Positions 4,596 through 11,080 of a stretch of DNA of 26,480 nucleotides are shown piece after piece (position 1 is the first letter of the stretch; the number at the start of each line of letters is the position of its first letter). The position numbers were made by a program, and so were the translations under genes. The DNA is from an uncultured Clostridia bacterium (GTDB lineage Bacteria > Bacillota > Clostridia > Christensenellales > UBA1242): the NCBI GenBank assembly GCA_937891595.1, contig CALATF010000077.1:1-26480 (forward strand), written 5' to 3'. The notes under the pieces are model-generated. The model was not told the DNA's origin, did no database searches, and saw only the letters and a program-made list of their open reading frames with translations.

Positions 4596-5774
4596 ATGGA
4601 TAAAATTATAGATTTAACACAAGAGCTTGATTTGGTGGATTTTTTTGACAATAGATATATTTCACAAATACCGCCTGAACAATTATGTGAATTTTTTAAA
4701 ATATTATATATGTCTTCTTCCCCACAATCACTTGAAATTAAAATGCCAGATAGATACCAAGAAGTTGTTATAGATGATAAATTTTTAGGAAAAAGCACAA
4801 ACTTTTTTTATCACGATGATATTGATTATAATAACAAATGGAAATTACCTAATATAGATTTTTATAGCTTTAATACTAAACCTTATAGAAATGAATTTAA
4901 ACAAACATGTATTATGCCTTTTTGCGAAGAAAGAAATGGTAGTTATGTAATATTTTCAGACTATCAATTAAGGCTTCCATGCTTTTTAGGTCTAACAGCT
5001 TGGGAAACAAACCCTTTATGGCTACAATTTATGTACTTAAACTTTGGCGAACAATATAGACTGGACTTGTTAAGTTCTAGAAGTTTATATAGGCAATATT
5101 ATTCCGCAAAAGAACAGGCAAAAATAAATTATAGCATAAACAAAATAGAAGAATATTACGCTCCTAACGGATACACAATTAAAAAAACAGGAAAAACTTT
5201 TATAGAAAATGCTCCTGCAGATTTAGCCACACAATTTCACTGGCACCACAACGACAATAAACCAAATGTTATAAAAGTTACCAACTTTCAAACACTTAAA
5301 AATGAAGATATTCCCGAAGATAAAAAAGATTATAGAAACGCAACCATTCTAACAAGAGAAAAGAATGAACACACAGGCGAACATATAATATCTAAAAAAG
5401 AATATCAATCAAGGCAACCAAGAGTATTTTATGAAAATGGAGAACGCATTGTAAAATACCCAAAAAAGAATGGCCCCGTTGAAGAACATAAATTTGAATT
5501 TAGTGATTTTTCTTATAATGTTATAAAAAATGGTAATTATGAAATTACTATGGATGACTTAACTAACGAAAATATTGCCATGTGGCGTGGTGTAATGTAT
5601 AGTGCTTTTGGCGAACCATATAAACAAGCCGTAATTGACATGGAACAACAAAAAGTTGAAGAATATTTAAAAGCTTTTGATAATGAAACTTTAGAAATAG
5701 AACAATTATTTGAAAGTTTTGCCCAAAATACACATTTGTTAACTGAAACAACACAAACAACTCAAGAAGAATAA
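4596..5774 (+). CDS. Protein of unknown function, 392 residues
   Basis: I do not recognise this protein. It has no signal peptide or membrane helix and begins 'MDKIIDLTQELDLVDFF'. The N-terminal half is rich in Tyr, Phe and Trp ('WKLPNIDFYSF', 'WETNPLWLQFMYLNFGEQYR'). The middle has a charged stretch with 'FHWHHNDNKPN', whose clustered histidines could bind a metal or be coincidental. The C-terminal ~60 residues are acidic and helical. The start ATG follows AGGA 6 bases upstream and a good promoter; an in-frame TTG at 4551 is rejected because it is the -35 box. The gene is monocistronic, ending at a bidirectional terminator at 5810-5834. It is likely cytoplasmic. Confidence 0.78.
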   Translation: MDKIIDLTQELDLVDFFDNRYISQIPPEQLCEFFKILYMSSSPQSLEIKMPDRYQEVVIDDKFLGKSTNFFYHDDIDYNNKWKLPNIDFYSFNTKPYRNEFKQTCIMPFCEERNGSYVIFSDYQLRLPCFLGLTAWETNPLWLQFMYLNFGEQYRLDLLSSRSLYRQYYSAKEQAKINYSINKIEEYYAPNGYTIKKTGKTFIENAPADLATQFHWHHNDNKPNVIKVTNFQTLKNEDIPEDKKDYRNATILTREKNEHTGEHIISKKEYQSRQPRVFYENGERIVKYPKKNGPVEEHKFEFSDFSYNVIKNGNYEITMDDLTNENIAMWRGVMYSAFGEPYKQAVIDMEQQKVEEYLKAFDNETLEIEQLFESFAQNTHLLTETTQTTQEE

Positions 5775-5805
5775 AAAAGATTATATAAATTTTTCAAATT
5801 AAAAC

Positions 5806-5837
5806 AAAAAAAGGTTGAAGTTTTTTCAACCTTTTTT
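5806..5837. terminator. Bidirectional terminator between convergent genes
   Basis: AAAGGTTGAA (5810-5819) pairs with TTCAACCTTT (5825-5834), with A runs on the left and T runs on the right. It serves the 392-residue gene on the + strand and the GGGtGRT operon on the - strand. Confidence 0.85.
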
Positions 5838-5886
5838 TATTTAATTATTAAAATTTATTAAAATTAATATTTTCACAAAAATATAA

Positions 5887-6882
5887 TTATTTTGCCATAG
5901 CTTGACTAACTGCAACAGATACAGAAACAGTTGCTCCAACCATAGGGTTATTACCCATTCCTATAAGGCCCATCATTTCTACGTGAGCAGGAACAGATGA
6001 AGAACCTGCAAATTGTGCATCGCTATGCATTCTTCCCATAGTATCTGTCATACCATAAGAAGCAGGACCAGCACCCATGTTATCTGGGTGTAAAGTTCTA
6101 CCTGTACCACCGCCACTAGCAACAGAGAAATATTTTTTGCCTTGTTCAATTCTTTCTTTTTTATATGTTCCAGCAACTGGATGTTGGAAACGAGTTGGGT
6201 TTGTAGAGTTACCTGTAATAGAAATATCAACATTCTCTAAATGCATAATTGCAACGCCTTCACGAACATCATTAGCACCATAGCATCTAACTTTTGCTCT
6301 TTCACCTTCAGAGTAAGCTGTTTCGTTAACAACATTTACTTTACCGGTAGCAAAATCAAAATCTGTTTGTACATAAGTAAAACCATTAATACGAGAAATA
6401 ATTTGTGCAGCATCTTTACCAAGACCGTTAAGAATAACTCTTAATGGATTTTTTCTTACTTTATTTGCACTTTTTGCAATACCTATTGCACCTTCTGCAG
6501 CAGCAAAAGATTCATGACCAGCAAGGAAAGCAAAACATTCTGTTTCTTCACTAAGTAACATACTACCTAAGTTACCATGGCCAAGACCAACCTTACGATC
6601 ATCTGCAACAGAGCCAGGAATACAAAAAGATTGCAAACCTTCACCGATTGCTTTTGCTATATCTGAAGCTTTTGTTAATTTTCTTTTAATAGCAAGAGCA
6701 GCACCTACTGTATATGCCCAGCAAGCATTTTCAAAACAAATAGGTTGAATGCCTTTTACAATACCTGCAACATCTACACCAAGGTCATCGCAAAGTTTTT
6801 TTGCTTCGTTTAAGTCTTTAATACCATTATCGTTTAAAACTTTATTAATTTGGTTAATTCTTCTTTCATAACTTTCAAACAT
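5887..6882 (-). CDS. GGGtGRT family protein
   Basis: A 331-residue member of the family named after its motif, seen here as 'GGGTGRT' at residues 257-263, followed by 'LHPDNMGAGPASYGMTD'. The C-terminus is glycine- and alanine-rich ('GLIGMGNNPMVGATVSVSVAVSQAMAK'). Other conserved-looking parts are 'ENACWAYTVGAALAIKRK' and 'LAGHESFAAAEGAIGIAK'. The family is widespread in anaerobes, has no established activity as far as I know, and typically sits beside a NifU-like scaffold gene, as here. It is the second gene of a two-gene operon, 26 bp after the scaffold, with its own GGGAG ribosome site. Several cysteines are present (e.g. 'PICFENACW', 'SFCIPG', 'ETECF'), so a role in handling an Fe-S or sulfur species is plausible but inferred. 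It is cytoplasmic. Confidence 0.92.
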   Translation of the reverse strand: MFESYERRINQINKVLNDNGIKDLNEAKKLCDDLGVDVAGIVKGIQPICFENACWAYTVGAALAIKRKLTKASDIAKAIGEGLQSFCIPGSVADDRKVGLGHGNLGSMLLSEETECFAFLAGHESFAAAEGAIGIAKSANKVRKNPLRVILNGLGKDAAQIISRINGFTYVQTDFDFATGKVNVVNETAYSEGERAKVRCYGANDVREGVAIMHLENVDISITGNSTNPTRFQHPVAGTYKKERIEQGKKYFSVASGGGTGRTLHPDNMGAGPASYGMTDTMGRMHSDAQFAGSSSVPAHVEMMGLIGMGNNPMVGATVSVSVAVSQAMAK

Positions 6883-6908
6883 ATCTTCTTCTCCCTTTAC
6901 TATCCTTA

Positions 6909-7601
6909 TTATTCTTCTCTTGGGTCAATAGTTTTTACAGCTTCGTCTATTCTGCCATATTTACCACTTGCTTTTTGAATAGCTTCAAGAGGTTCAATGC
7001 CTTTTTTGATGTTTTCCATCATTTTTCCAAGGTTAACAAATTCATAACCTATAATTTCATTGTTTTTATCAAGACCTATTTTTGTAATATAACCTTCTGA
7101 AAGTTCAAGGTATCTTGGTCCTTTAATTTTTGTGCTGTAGCAAGTACCAACTTGGCTTCTGTGACCTTTACCAAGATCTTCAAGACCAGCACCGATAGGT
7201 AATCCGCCTTCAGAGAAAGCAGATTGACTTCTGCCATAAACTATTTGTAAGAAAAGCTCTCTCATAGCAGTATTAATAGCATCACAAACAAGGTCTGTGT
7301 TAAGAGCTTCTAAAATAGTTTTTCCTACTAAAATTTCGCTAGCCATAGCAGCAGAGTGTGTCATGCCAGAGCAACCTAATGTTTCAACAAGTGCTTCTTC
7401 AATAATACCATCTTTAATATTTAAAGTTAATTTACAAGCACCTTGTTGTGGAGCACACCAACCAACACCATGTGTTAAACCAGATATATCTTTTACTTCT
7501 TTTGCTTTAACCCATTTAGCTTCTTCTGGAATAGGAGCTGGGCCGTGATTTGCGCCTTTTTTAACAACGCACATATTTTCAACTTCTGATGAATAATTCA
7601 T
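6909..7601 (-). CDS. NifU-like iron-sulfur cluster assembly scaffold protein
   Basis: A 230-residue protein resembling the NifU/IscU N-terminal scaffold fold. Candidate ligand cysteines are in 'GVGWCAPQQGAC' and 'VETLGCSGMTHSA' (the GCSG loop), with a third site in 'QVGTCYSTKI'. A normal IscU is ~130 residues, so this is an elongated variant with an extra N-terminal lead and a C-terminal strand/helix region ('GYITKIGLDKNNEIIGYEFVNLGKMMENI'). The start ATG (7599-7601) is preceded by AGGGGG. It is followed by GGGtGRT in the same operon; the two are a recurrent pair in anaerobes. No IscS, SufBC or NifS gene is in the window, so this is not the housekeeping Suf/Isc cluster. The cluster recipient is unknown. 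Confidence 0.88.
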   Translation of the reverse strand: MNYSSEVENMCVVKKGANHGPAPIPEEAKWVKAKEVKDISGLTHGVGWCAPQQGACKLTLNIKDGIIEEALVETLGCSGMTHSAAMASEILVGKTILEALNTDLVCDAINTAMRELFLQIVYGRSQSAFSEGGLPIGAGLEDLGKGHRSQVGTCYSTKIKGPRYLELSEGYITKIGLDKNNEIIGYEFVNLGKMMENIKKGIEPLEAIQKASGKYGRIDEAVKTIDPREE

Positions 7602-7636
7602 ACAAACCCCCTAAAAAGTGTCTTTTAACATAAGTA

Positions 7637-7665
7637 ATTTTAACATTTACAAAAAAAAATGTAAA
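7637..7665 (-). promoter_or_regulatory. Promoter of the NifU-like/GGGtGRT operon
   Basis: TTTACA (7660-7665) and TAAAAT (7637-7642) on the minus strand with a 17-bp spacer that is mostly T's. The -35 lies in an imperfect inverted repeat (CATTTAC 7645-7651, GTAAAC 7661-7666), a possible operator. Confidence 0.6.
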
Positions 7666-7868
7666 CATTTATTGTTAAATACTATTATTAAATTTAAATT
7701 AATATGAATAAAAAACACAAGAAGGTCTAACTCATTTGAAACTAGTATATTATTAGACACTTTATCATTAAATTTTGATAAGGTGTCTTTTTTTTGTTAG
7801 AAATATGCTATAATAAAATTATCTTTTTAAATCAACGTTTTAAACTTTTGATGTTGAGTAATTTTTGA
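7666..7868 (+). other. Intergenic stretch with an orphan terminator
   Basis: Between the two divergent operons no credible gene is seen; the longest + strand ATG frame before the hairpin at 7755 is 8 codons. It contains a weak promoter-like pair TTGTTA (7672-7677)/TAAATT (7695-7700) with a 17-bp spacer, then the hairpin at 7755-7788. A ~90-nt small RNA or a leader transcript is possible. Confidence 0.35.
7755..7795 (+). terminator. Strong intrinsic terminator without an upstream gene
   Basis: AGACACTTTATCA (7755-7767) pairs with TGATAAGGTGTCT (7776-7788), with a single G-T pair, around an 8-nt loop. A T run follows to 7795. The gene upstream on this strand ends more than 1.9 kb away (5774) behind its own terminator. 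Confidence 0.75.
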
Positions 7869-7885
7869 ATATCAACTGATATAAT
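7869..7885 (+). promoter_or_regulatory. Palindromic operator overlapping the -10 box of the TetR operon
   Basis: ATATCA-AC-TGATAT (7869-7882) is a perfect-armed palindrome whose right arm runs into TATAAT (7880-7885). Related GTTGA/TCAAC half-sites recur just upstream (around 7833-7837 and 7853-7857). This is the expected position for autorepression by the TetR protein encoded as the second gene. No good -35 is seen at 17 bp. Confidence 0.55.
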
Positions 7886-7915
7886 AATAATATCAAAATT
7901 AAAAGGAGATAAAAA

Positions 7916-8272
7916 ATGAACACAGACAAAATTTATGCAGAACAAATTGCAAATGAGTATGCACCTAAAAAAACATCTAAGGTTGTTGCTCTAAAAAAAT
8001 TAGACCAAAAAGCAAAAAGGCCAGCTGAAATATTTACTTATACATTTGGAGTTTTATTTGCCTTAATTCTTGGAACAGGTATGAGCTTTTGTATGGGAGC
8101 GATTGGTGGTGGAACAACATTATCAATGGTTATTGGTATTATTGTTGGTTTGATTGGCATTGCTGGTTGTAGTGTAAATTATCCAATCTACAAAAGAATG
8201 ATTGAAAAAGGCAAACAAAAATATGGCTCTGACATTATTCGTTTAGCAAAAGAAATTGCAGAGGAGGAATAG
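7916..8272 (+). CDS. Conserved small membrane protein with two TM segments
   Basis: A 118-residue protein. A soluble N-terminus (MNTDKIYAEQIANEYAPKKTSKVVALKKLD) is followed by two membrane segments, about residues 40-63 and 70-90, with a Gly-rich link 'GAIGGGT', then a basic/acidic C-terminal helix. Similar proteins in clostridia are sometimes labelled 'dihydropteridine reductase'; I see no nucleotide-binding motif to support that. It has AAAGGAGA 6 bases before the ATG. It is first in an operon with TetR (4-bp gap) and a polytopic membrane protein, so it is probably made in response to whatever the TetR protein senses. The exact role is unknown. Confidence 0.82.
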   Translation: MNTDKIYAEQIANEYAPKKTSKVVALKKLDQKAKRPAEIFTYTFGVLFALILGTGMSFCMGAIGGGTTLSMVIGIIVGLIGIAGCSVNYPIYKRMIEKGKQKYGSDIIRLAKEIAEEE

Positions 8273-8276
8273 ATAA

Positions 8277-8900
8277 ATGGAAAGCAACAAATTAAATAAA
8301 TCAGAAAGTAAATACTATAATACTGCTTGTTTAATGAACGAAGCTTTAATTTTGTTGCTCGAAAAAAAAGAATACTCTTTCATAACAATTAAAGAAATTT
8401 GTGAAAAAGCAGGTGTAAATCGTTCTACTTTCTATTTGCATTATAACACAATTGACGATTTACTTTCTGAAACTATTGAATATGTTGGTAAAAAAATTCA
8501 TAAAAAATTCAATAATAAAGTTTTAGATAAACAAACTATAGAAAATTCAAAATTGGAAGATTTATTTCTTGTCACACCCGAATACCTACTACCTTATTTA
8601 GAATTTTTAAGAGAAAATAAAGCAATATATAAAATAGCATATTCACAACCTAATGTGTTAAAAGAACAATATATTGTAAGCCATTTATTCAAAAACATAT
8701 TTGAACCTATATTAGATAGATTTTTAGTCCCAAGAAAAGAACAAAAATATATGATGAGCTTTTATTTAAATGGAATAAGTGCTGTAATGATTGAGTGGAT
8801 TAAGAATGATTGTAAAGTAGAAACTCAAACTATTTTAAACATACTAATGAAATGTCTAAATTTAGGAGATAAGTTATGTCCAAATGGAGTAAACTCTTAA
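8277..8900 (+). CDS. TetR/AcrR family transcriptional regulator
   Basis: A 207-residue regulator. The N-terminal helix-turn-helix is clear: 'ALILLLEKKEYSFITIKEICEKAGVNRSTFYLHYNTIDDLLSE' (about residues 22-65), with the typical TFYxHY recognition helix. The remaining ~140 residues are helical and form the ligand/dimer domain, with nothing that identifies the ligand. GAGGAGG lies upstream of the ATG, inside the end of the preceding gene. The next gene overlaps its last 25 bases, so the three genes are one transcript. The palindrome at 7869-7882 over the operon promoter is the likely target, giving negative autoregulation. Confidence 0.93.
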   Translation: MESNKLNKSESKYYNTACLMNEALILLLEKKEYSFITIKEICEKAGVNRSTFYLHYNTIDDLLSETIEYVGKKIHKKFNNKVLDKQTIENSKLEDLFLVTPEYLLPYLEFLRENKAIYKIAYSQPNVLKEQYIVSHLFKNIFEPILDRFLVPRKEQKYMMSFYLNGISAVMIEWIKNDCKVETQTILNILMKCLNLGDKLCPNGVNS

Positions 8901-9763
8901 AAACTATTATCTATCCACATATTGTAGTAGTCGTATTTCTTACGGCTACTTCAATTTTAGGTCTAATATATAGTTTTAGTATTAAAAATGCTATTCCTTT
9001 TTTGCAATATTTATCGTATATAGTATCTGCCTATACTTTAGCAATCATTTGTTTTAGATTGCCTAAAATAATCAATTATTTTAAATCATTAAAAAAAGAA
9101 AACAAACATTTACAAAGATGGTTTTCAGATGTTCATTTAAGAATGAATGTATCGTTATATGGCTCTCTTATTTGGAATGTTGCCTTTGCAATATTTCAAT
9201 TAGTTCTTGGGGTTTATCATAAATCGTTTTGGTTTTACTCAATGTTCGCTTATTACATAATGCTTGTAGTTATGAGATTTTTTCTCGTCAAACATACAAG
9301 AAAATATAAACCAAATGAAGAAAATGAAATTGAAACCAAAAAATATATAATTAGTGGTTGGTTGTTATTATTTATAAACTTAACACTTGCTGTTATTGTT
9401 TTCTTTATGGTGTATTGGCAAAGAACTTTTTACCATCATATGATAACCACCATTGCAATGGCATTATATACATTTATTACTTTTACTTTTGGAATTATCA
9501 ACCTTGTAAAATATAAAAAATATAAAAGTCCTGTTTATTCATCTGCAAAAATTATATCATTAATAGCAGGAGCTGTATCAATTCTTACGCTAGAAAGGAC
9601 AATGCTTACAACTTTTGGAGCAACTGAAAATTTATTATTTAATCAAATAATATTATCTATAACAGGTAGTTCAGTAATTGGATTTGCAATAACAATGGCA
9701 ATTATAATGATTATTAAAGGTAATAAAGCATTAAATAAAATTCAAAATAAACTTAAAAATTAA
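8876..9763 (+). CDS. Polytopic membrane protein of unknown function, TetR-linked
   Basis: A 295-residue protein with about seven to eight hydrophobic segments (around residues 12-30, 38-58, 90-110, 117-138, 158-180, 187-208, 225-240, 258-280). Loops are basic on what would be the inside ('RLPKIINYFKSLKKENKHLQRW', 'VKHTRKYKPNEENEIETKK', 'KYKKYK'). I recognise no transporter signature. It overlaps the end of the tetR gene by 25 bp with AGGAG in place, indicating translational coupling. As the last gene of a TetR-controlled operon, an export or membrane-stress role is a reasonable guess only. Confidence 0.82.
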   Translation: MSKWSKLLKTIIYPHIVVVVFLTATSILGLIYSFSIKNAIPFLQYLSYIVSAYTLAIICFRLPKIINYFKSLKKENKHLQRWFSDVHLRMNVSLYGSLIWNVAFAIFQLVLGVYHKSFWFYSMFAYYIMLVVMRFFLVKHTRKYKPNEENEIETKKYIISGWLLLFINLTLAVIVFFMVYWQRTFYHHMITTIAMALYTFITFTFGIINLVKYKKYKSPVYSSAKIISLIAGAVSILTLERTMLTTFGATENLLFNQIILSITGSSVIGFAITMAIIMIIKGNKALNKIQNKLKN

Positions 9764-9818
9764 TCTATAATATTTTATCTATGTAATAAAATTTTTGCAA
9801 AAATATTAAAATGGCGGT
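9764..9818. other. AT-rich gap before the hairpin cluster
   Basis: No gene and no clear terminator is seen after the membrane-protein gene; ATTTTTGCAAAAAT (9791-9804) is a short palindrome. Confidence 0.4.
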
Positions 9819-9880
9819 TAGACGTGTGCTTGTCATATACAAGTGTTCTCGCTTCGCTCGAACAGACAAGCACACGTCTA
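9819..9880. repeat. Long palindrome A
   Basis: A perfect 16-bp stem: 9819-9834 (TAGACGTGTGCTTGTC) pairs with 9865-9880. Inside is a second stem, TGTTC (9844-9848) with GAACA (9860-9864), and a loop containing CGCTTCGCTC. It is far more GC-rich than its surroundings and lacks a T tail, so it is not an ordinary terminator. Confidence 0.85.
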
Positions 9881-9897
9881 TAAACTAAATAAAAAGC

Positions 9898-9951
9898 AGA
9901 CAAAAAGCGAAAGTGTTTGTGAACGTAACACACTTTCGCTTTTTGCTGTCT
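9898..9951. repeat. Long palindrome B
   Basis: A perfect 15-bp stem AAAAAGCGAAAGTGT (9902-9916)/ACACTTTCGCTTTTT (9930-9944), extended by AGACA/TGTCT (9898-9902 with 9947-9951) across a two-base bulge. It follows palindrome A by 17 bp. Confidence 0.85.
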
Positions 9952-9957
9952 ATATGT

Positions 9958-10137
9958 CGGCTAATTTATTCCATTGTGTACTTGACAAGAGTCACTGAAA
10001 TGTTTTTTCTGTTTTCCTGGTTAAGACAGAGAAAAAATATTTGTGCTTACGCACTTTGTTTTTGCGTTTCTCTGTCTTTTAATATTGTGTTTTCATTTCT
10101 TCTCTTGTCAAGTACCTTTCACGGCATAAAGTAGCCG
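9958..10137. repeat. Long nested palindrome C (~180 bp)
   Basis: Nested paired arms: CGGCTAATTTAT (9958-9969) with ATAAAGTAGCCG (10126-10137, one mismatch); GTACTTGACAAGAG (9978-9991) with CTCTTGTCAAGTAC (10102-10115, perfect); AAGACAGAGAAA (10023-10034) with TTTCTCTGTCTT (10067-10078, perfect); GTGC/GCAC (10043-10054) at the tip. The open frame across it (9913-10134) is a by-product of the palindrome. It looks like a non-coding RNA, a MITE-like element or a cruciform-forming repeat. Confidence 0.8.
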
Positions 10138-10171
10138 TTAAAAAAGAGTTAAGATTTTTATCTCAACTCTT
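10138..10171 (-). terminator. Terminator of the gene at 10243-10911
   Basis: AAGAGTTAAGAT (10144-10155) pairs with ATCTCAACTCTT (10160-10171) with one mismatch. Six T's follow on the minus strand. Confidence 0.75.
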
Positions 10172-10242
10172 ATTTATTACACTAGTTTCAAAATACAGTG
10201 ACTAACACAACTCTTTTTTTTACTAATAATCTTCTTATTAAA

Positions 10243-10911
10243 TTATACACAGTCTATTCTATATTCTAATGGAGTTTCAACTCCCTCTGGCTCTTCTCCA
10301 AGTTTATAAACATTTACACCTCTGGTCAAAAAAGCACACGCAATACCAGTGCCATCTATTGTTTCAACAATAGGGTCACCACAATCTGTTTTTTTGCCTA
10401 CAAAAGCAGTCACACCTTTTACTACTCTTTCATCTGGGTAAACAAATACACTAGGCTGGCCTATTAAACTAATAGTAGTTTGATAATTTGGATCGTCTGA
10501 ATTTTTCAATTCGAAACTTTCTAAACGCGATTGCATTTCTTCTTCATGTTCTTTAATAAATTCAGTATTATCAACAACAACATTTCCATGACTATCAACA
10601 ACGTTTTCTATAAATAAACAATAATCTAAAATTCTTTCATTAATAACTTCTTTGCCATTTTCTTCATACGTAGGGTATTTTGTTCTATATGGGGCAGTAA
10701 TTTCTCTGTGTTCACAAAGTCCAAGATCTAGTTTTTGCCCAAAACCAAAATAAACTCTATCTTCTTCAATTGCAGGCTCTCCTTTATCAAACCTTTCAAC
10801 ATAAGCACCTTCAGCTGTAAATTTTTGCCCGAATGCATTACAACCTTGAACTGTATATTGTTCTTCCTCTTTACATCCTTTTATAAGTTGTAAAACAGTT
10901 TTTGTATCCAT
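10243..10911 (-). CDS. Protein of unknown function, 222 residues
   Basis: I do not recognise this protein. It is soluble, acidic, and without signal peptide or membrane helix. The sequence looks mostly beta-stranded: 'QYTVQGCNAFGQKFTAEGAYVERF', 'DRVYFGFGQKLDLGL', 'SVFVYPDERVVKGVTAFVGKKTDCGDPIVETIDGTGIACAFLTRGVNVYKL'. A helical stretch lies between (residues ~115-140). Scattered cysteines (about six) show no paired CxxC motif. The start ATG has AAGGGGG upstream; the gene has its own terminator and appears monocistronic, next to the palindrome cluster. Confidence 0.78.
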   Translation of the reverse strand: MDTKTVLQLIKGCKEEEQYTVQGCNAFGQKFTAEGAYVERFDKGEPAIEEDRVYFGFGQKLDLGLCEHREITAPYRTKYPTYEENGKEVINERILDYCLFIENVVDSHGNVVVDNTEFIKEHEEEMQSRLESFELKNSDDPNYQTTISLIGQPSVFVYPDERVVKGVTAFVGKKTDCGDPIVETIDGTGIACAFLTRGVNVYKLGEEPEGVETPLEYRIDCV

Positions 10912-11030
10912 TATAATTCCCCCTTATTTGTTTTAATTTAACACAAAACTAACATTTTTACAATGTACAATTTGTCTATATATAAAATTCAATAGCGCTT
11001 TAGCAAAAATCGCTAGTAATTTATGTATAA

Positions 11031-11060
11031 AAATAACACCTTAAAATAAGGTGCTATTTT
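11031..11060 (-). terminator. Terminator of typA
   Basis: AAATAACACCTTA (11031-11043) pairs with TAAGGTGCTATTT (11047-11059) with one mismatch. TTTTTAT follows on the minus strand. Confidence 0.75.
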
Positions 11061-11080
11061 TGTTTTATTTTTTGTCTATA

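Noticed and set aside
6048..6444. Short frames antisense to, or in another frame of, the GGGtGRT gene
   Set aside because: Shadow frames of a strong, conserved gene; no independent start signals.
8876..8900. Frameshift between tetR and the following gene
   Set aside because: The 25-bp overlap has its own AGGAG and ATG and both proteins look complete; this is ordinary translational coupling.
9913..10134. 73-codon open frame on the + strand
   Set aside because: It lies across palindromes B and C, has no ribosome site, and its composition follows the paired arms.
9819..10137. CRISPR array
   Set aside because: The palindromes differ from each other in sequence and length, with no regular spacer and no cas gene.
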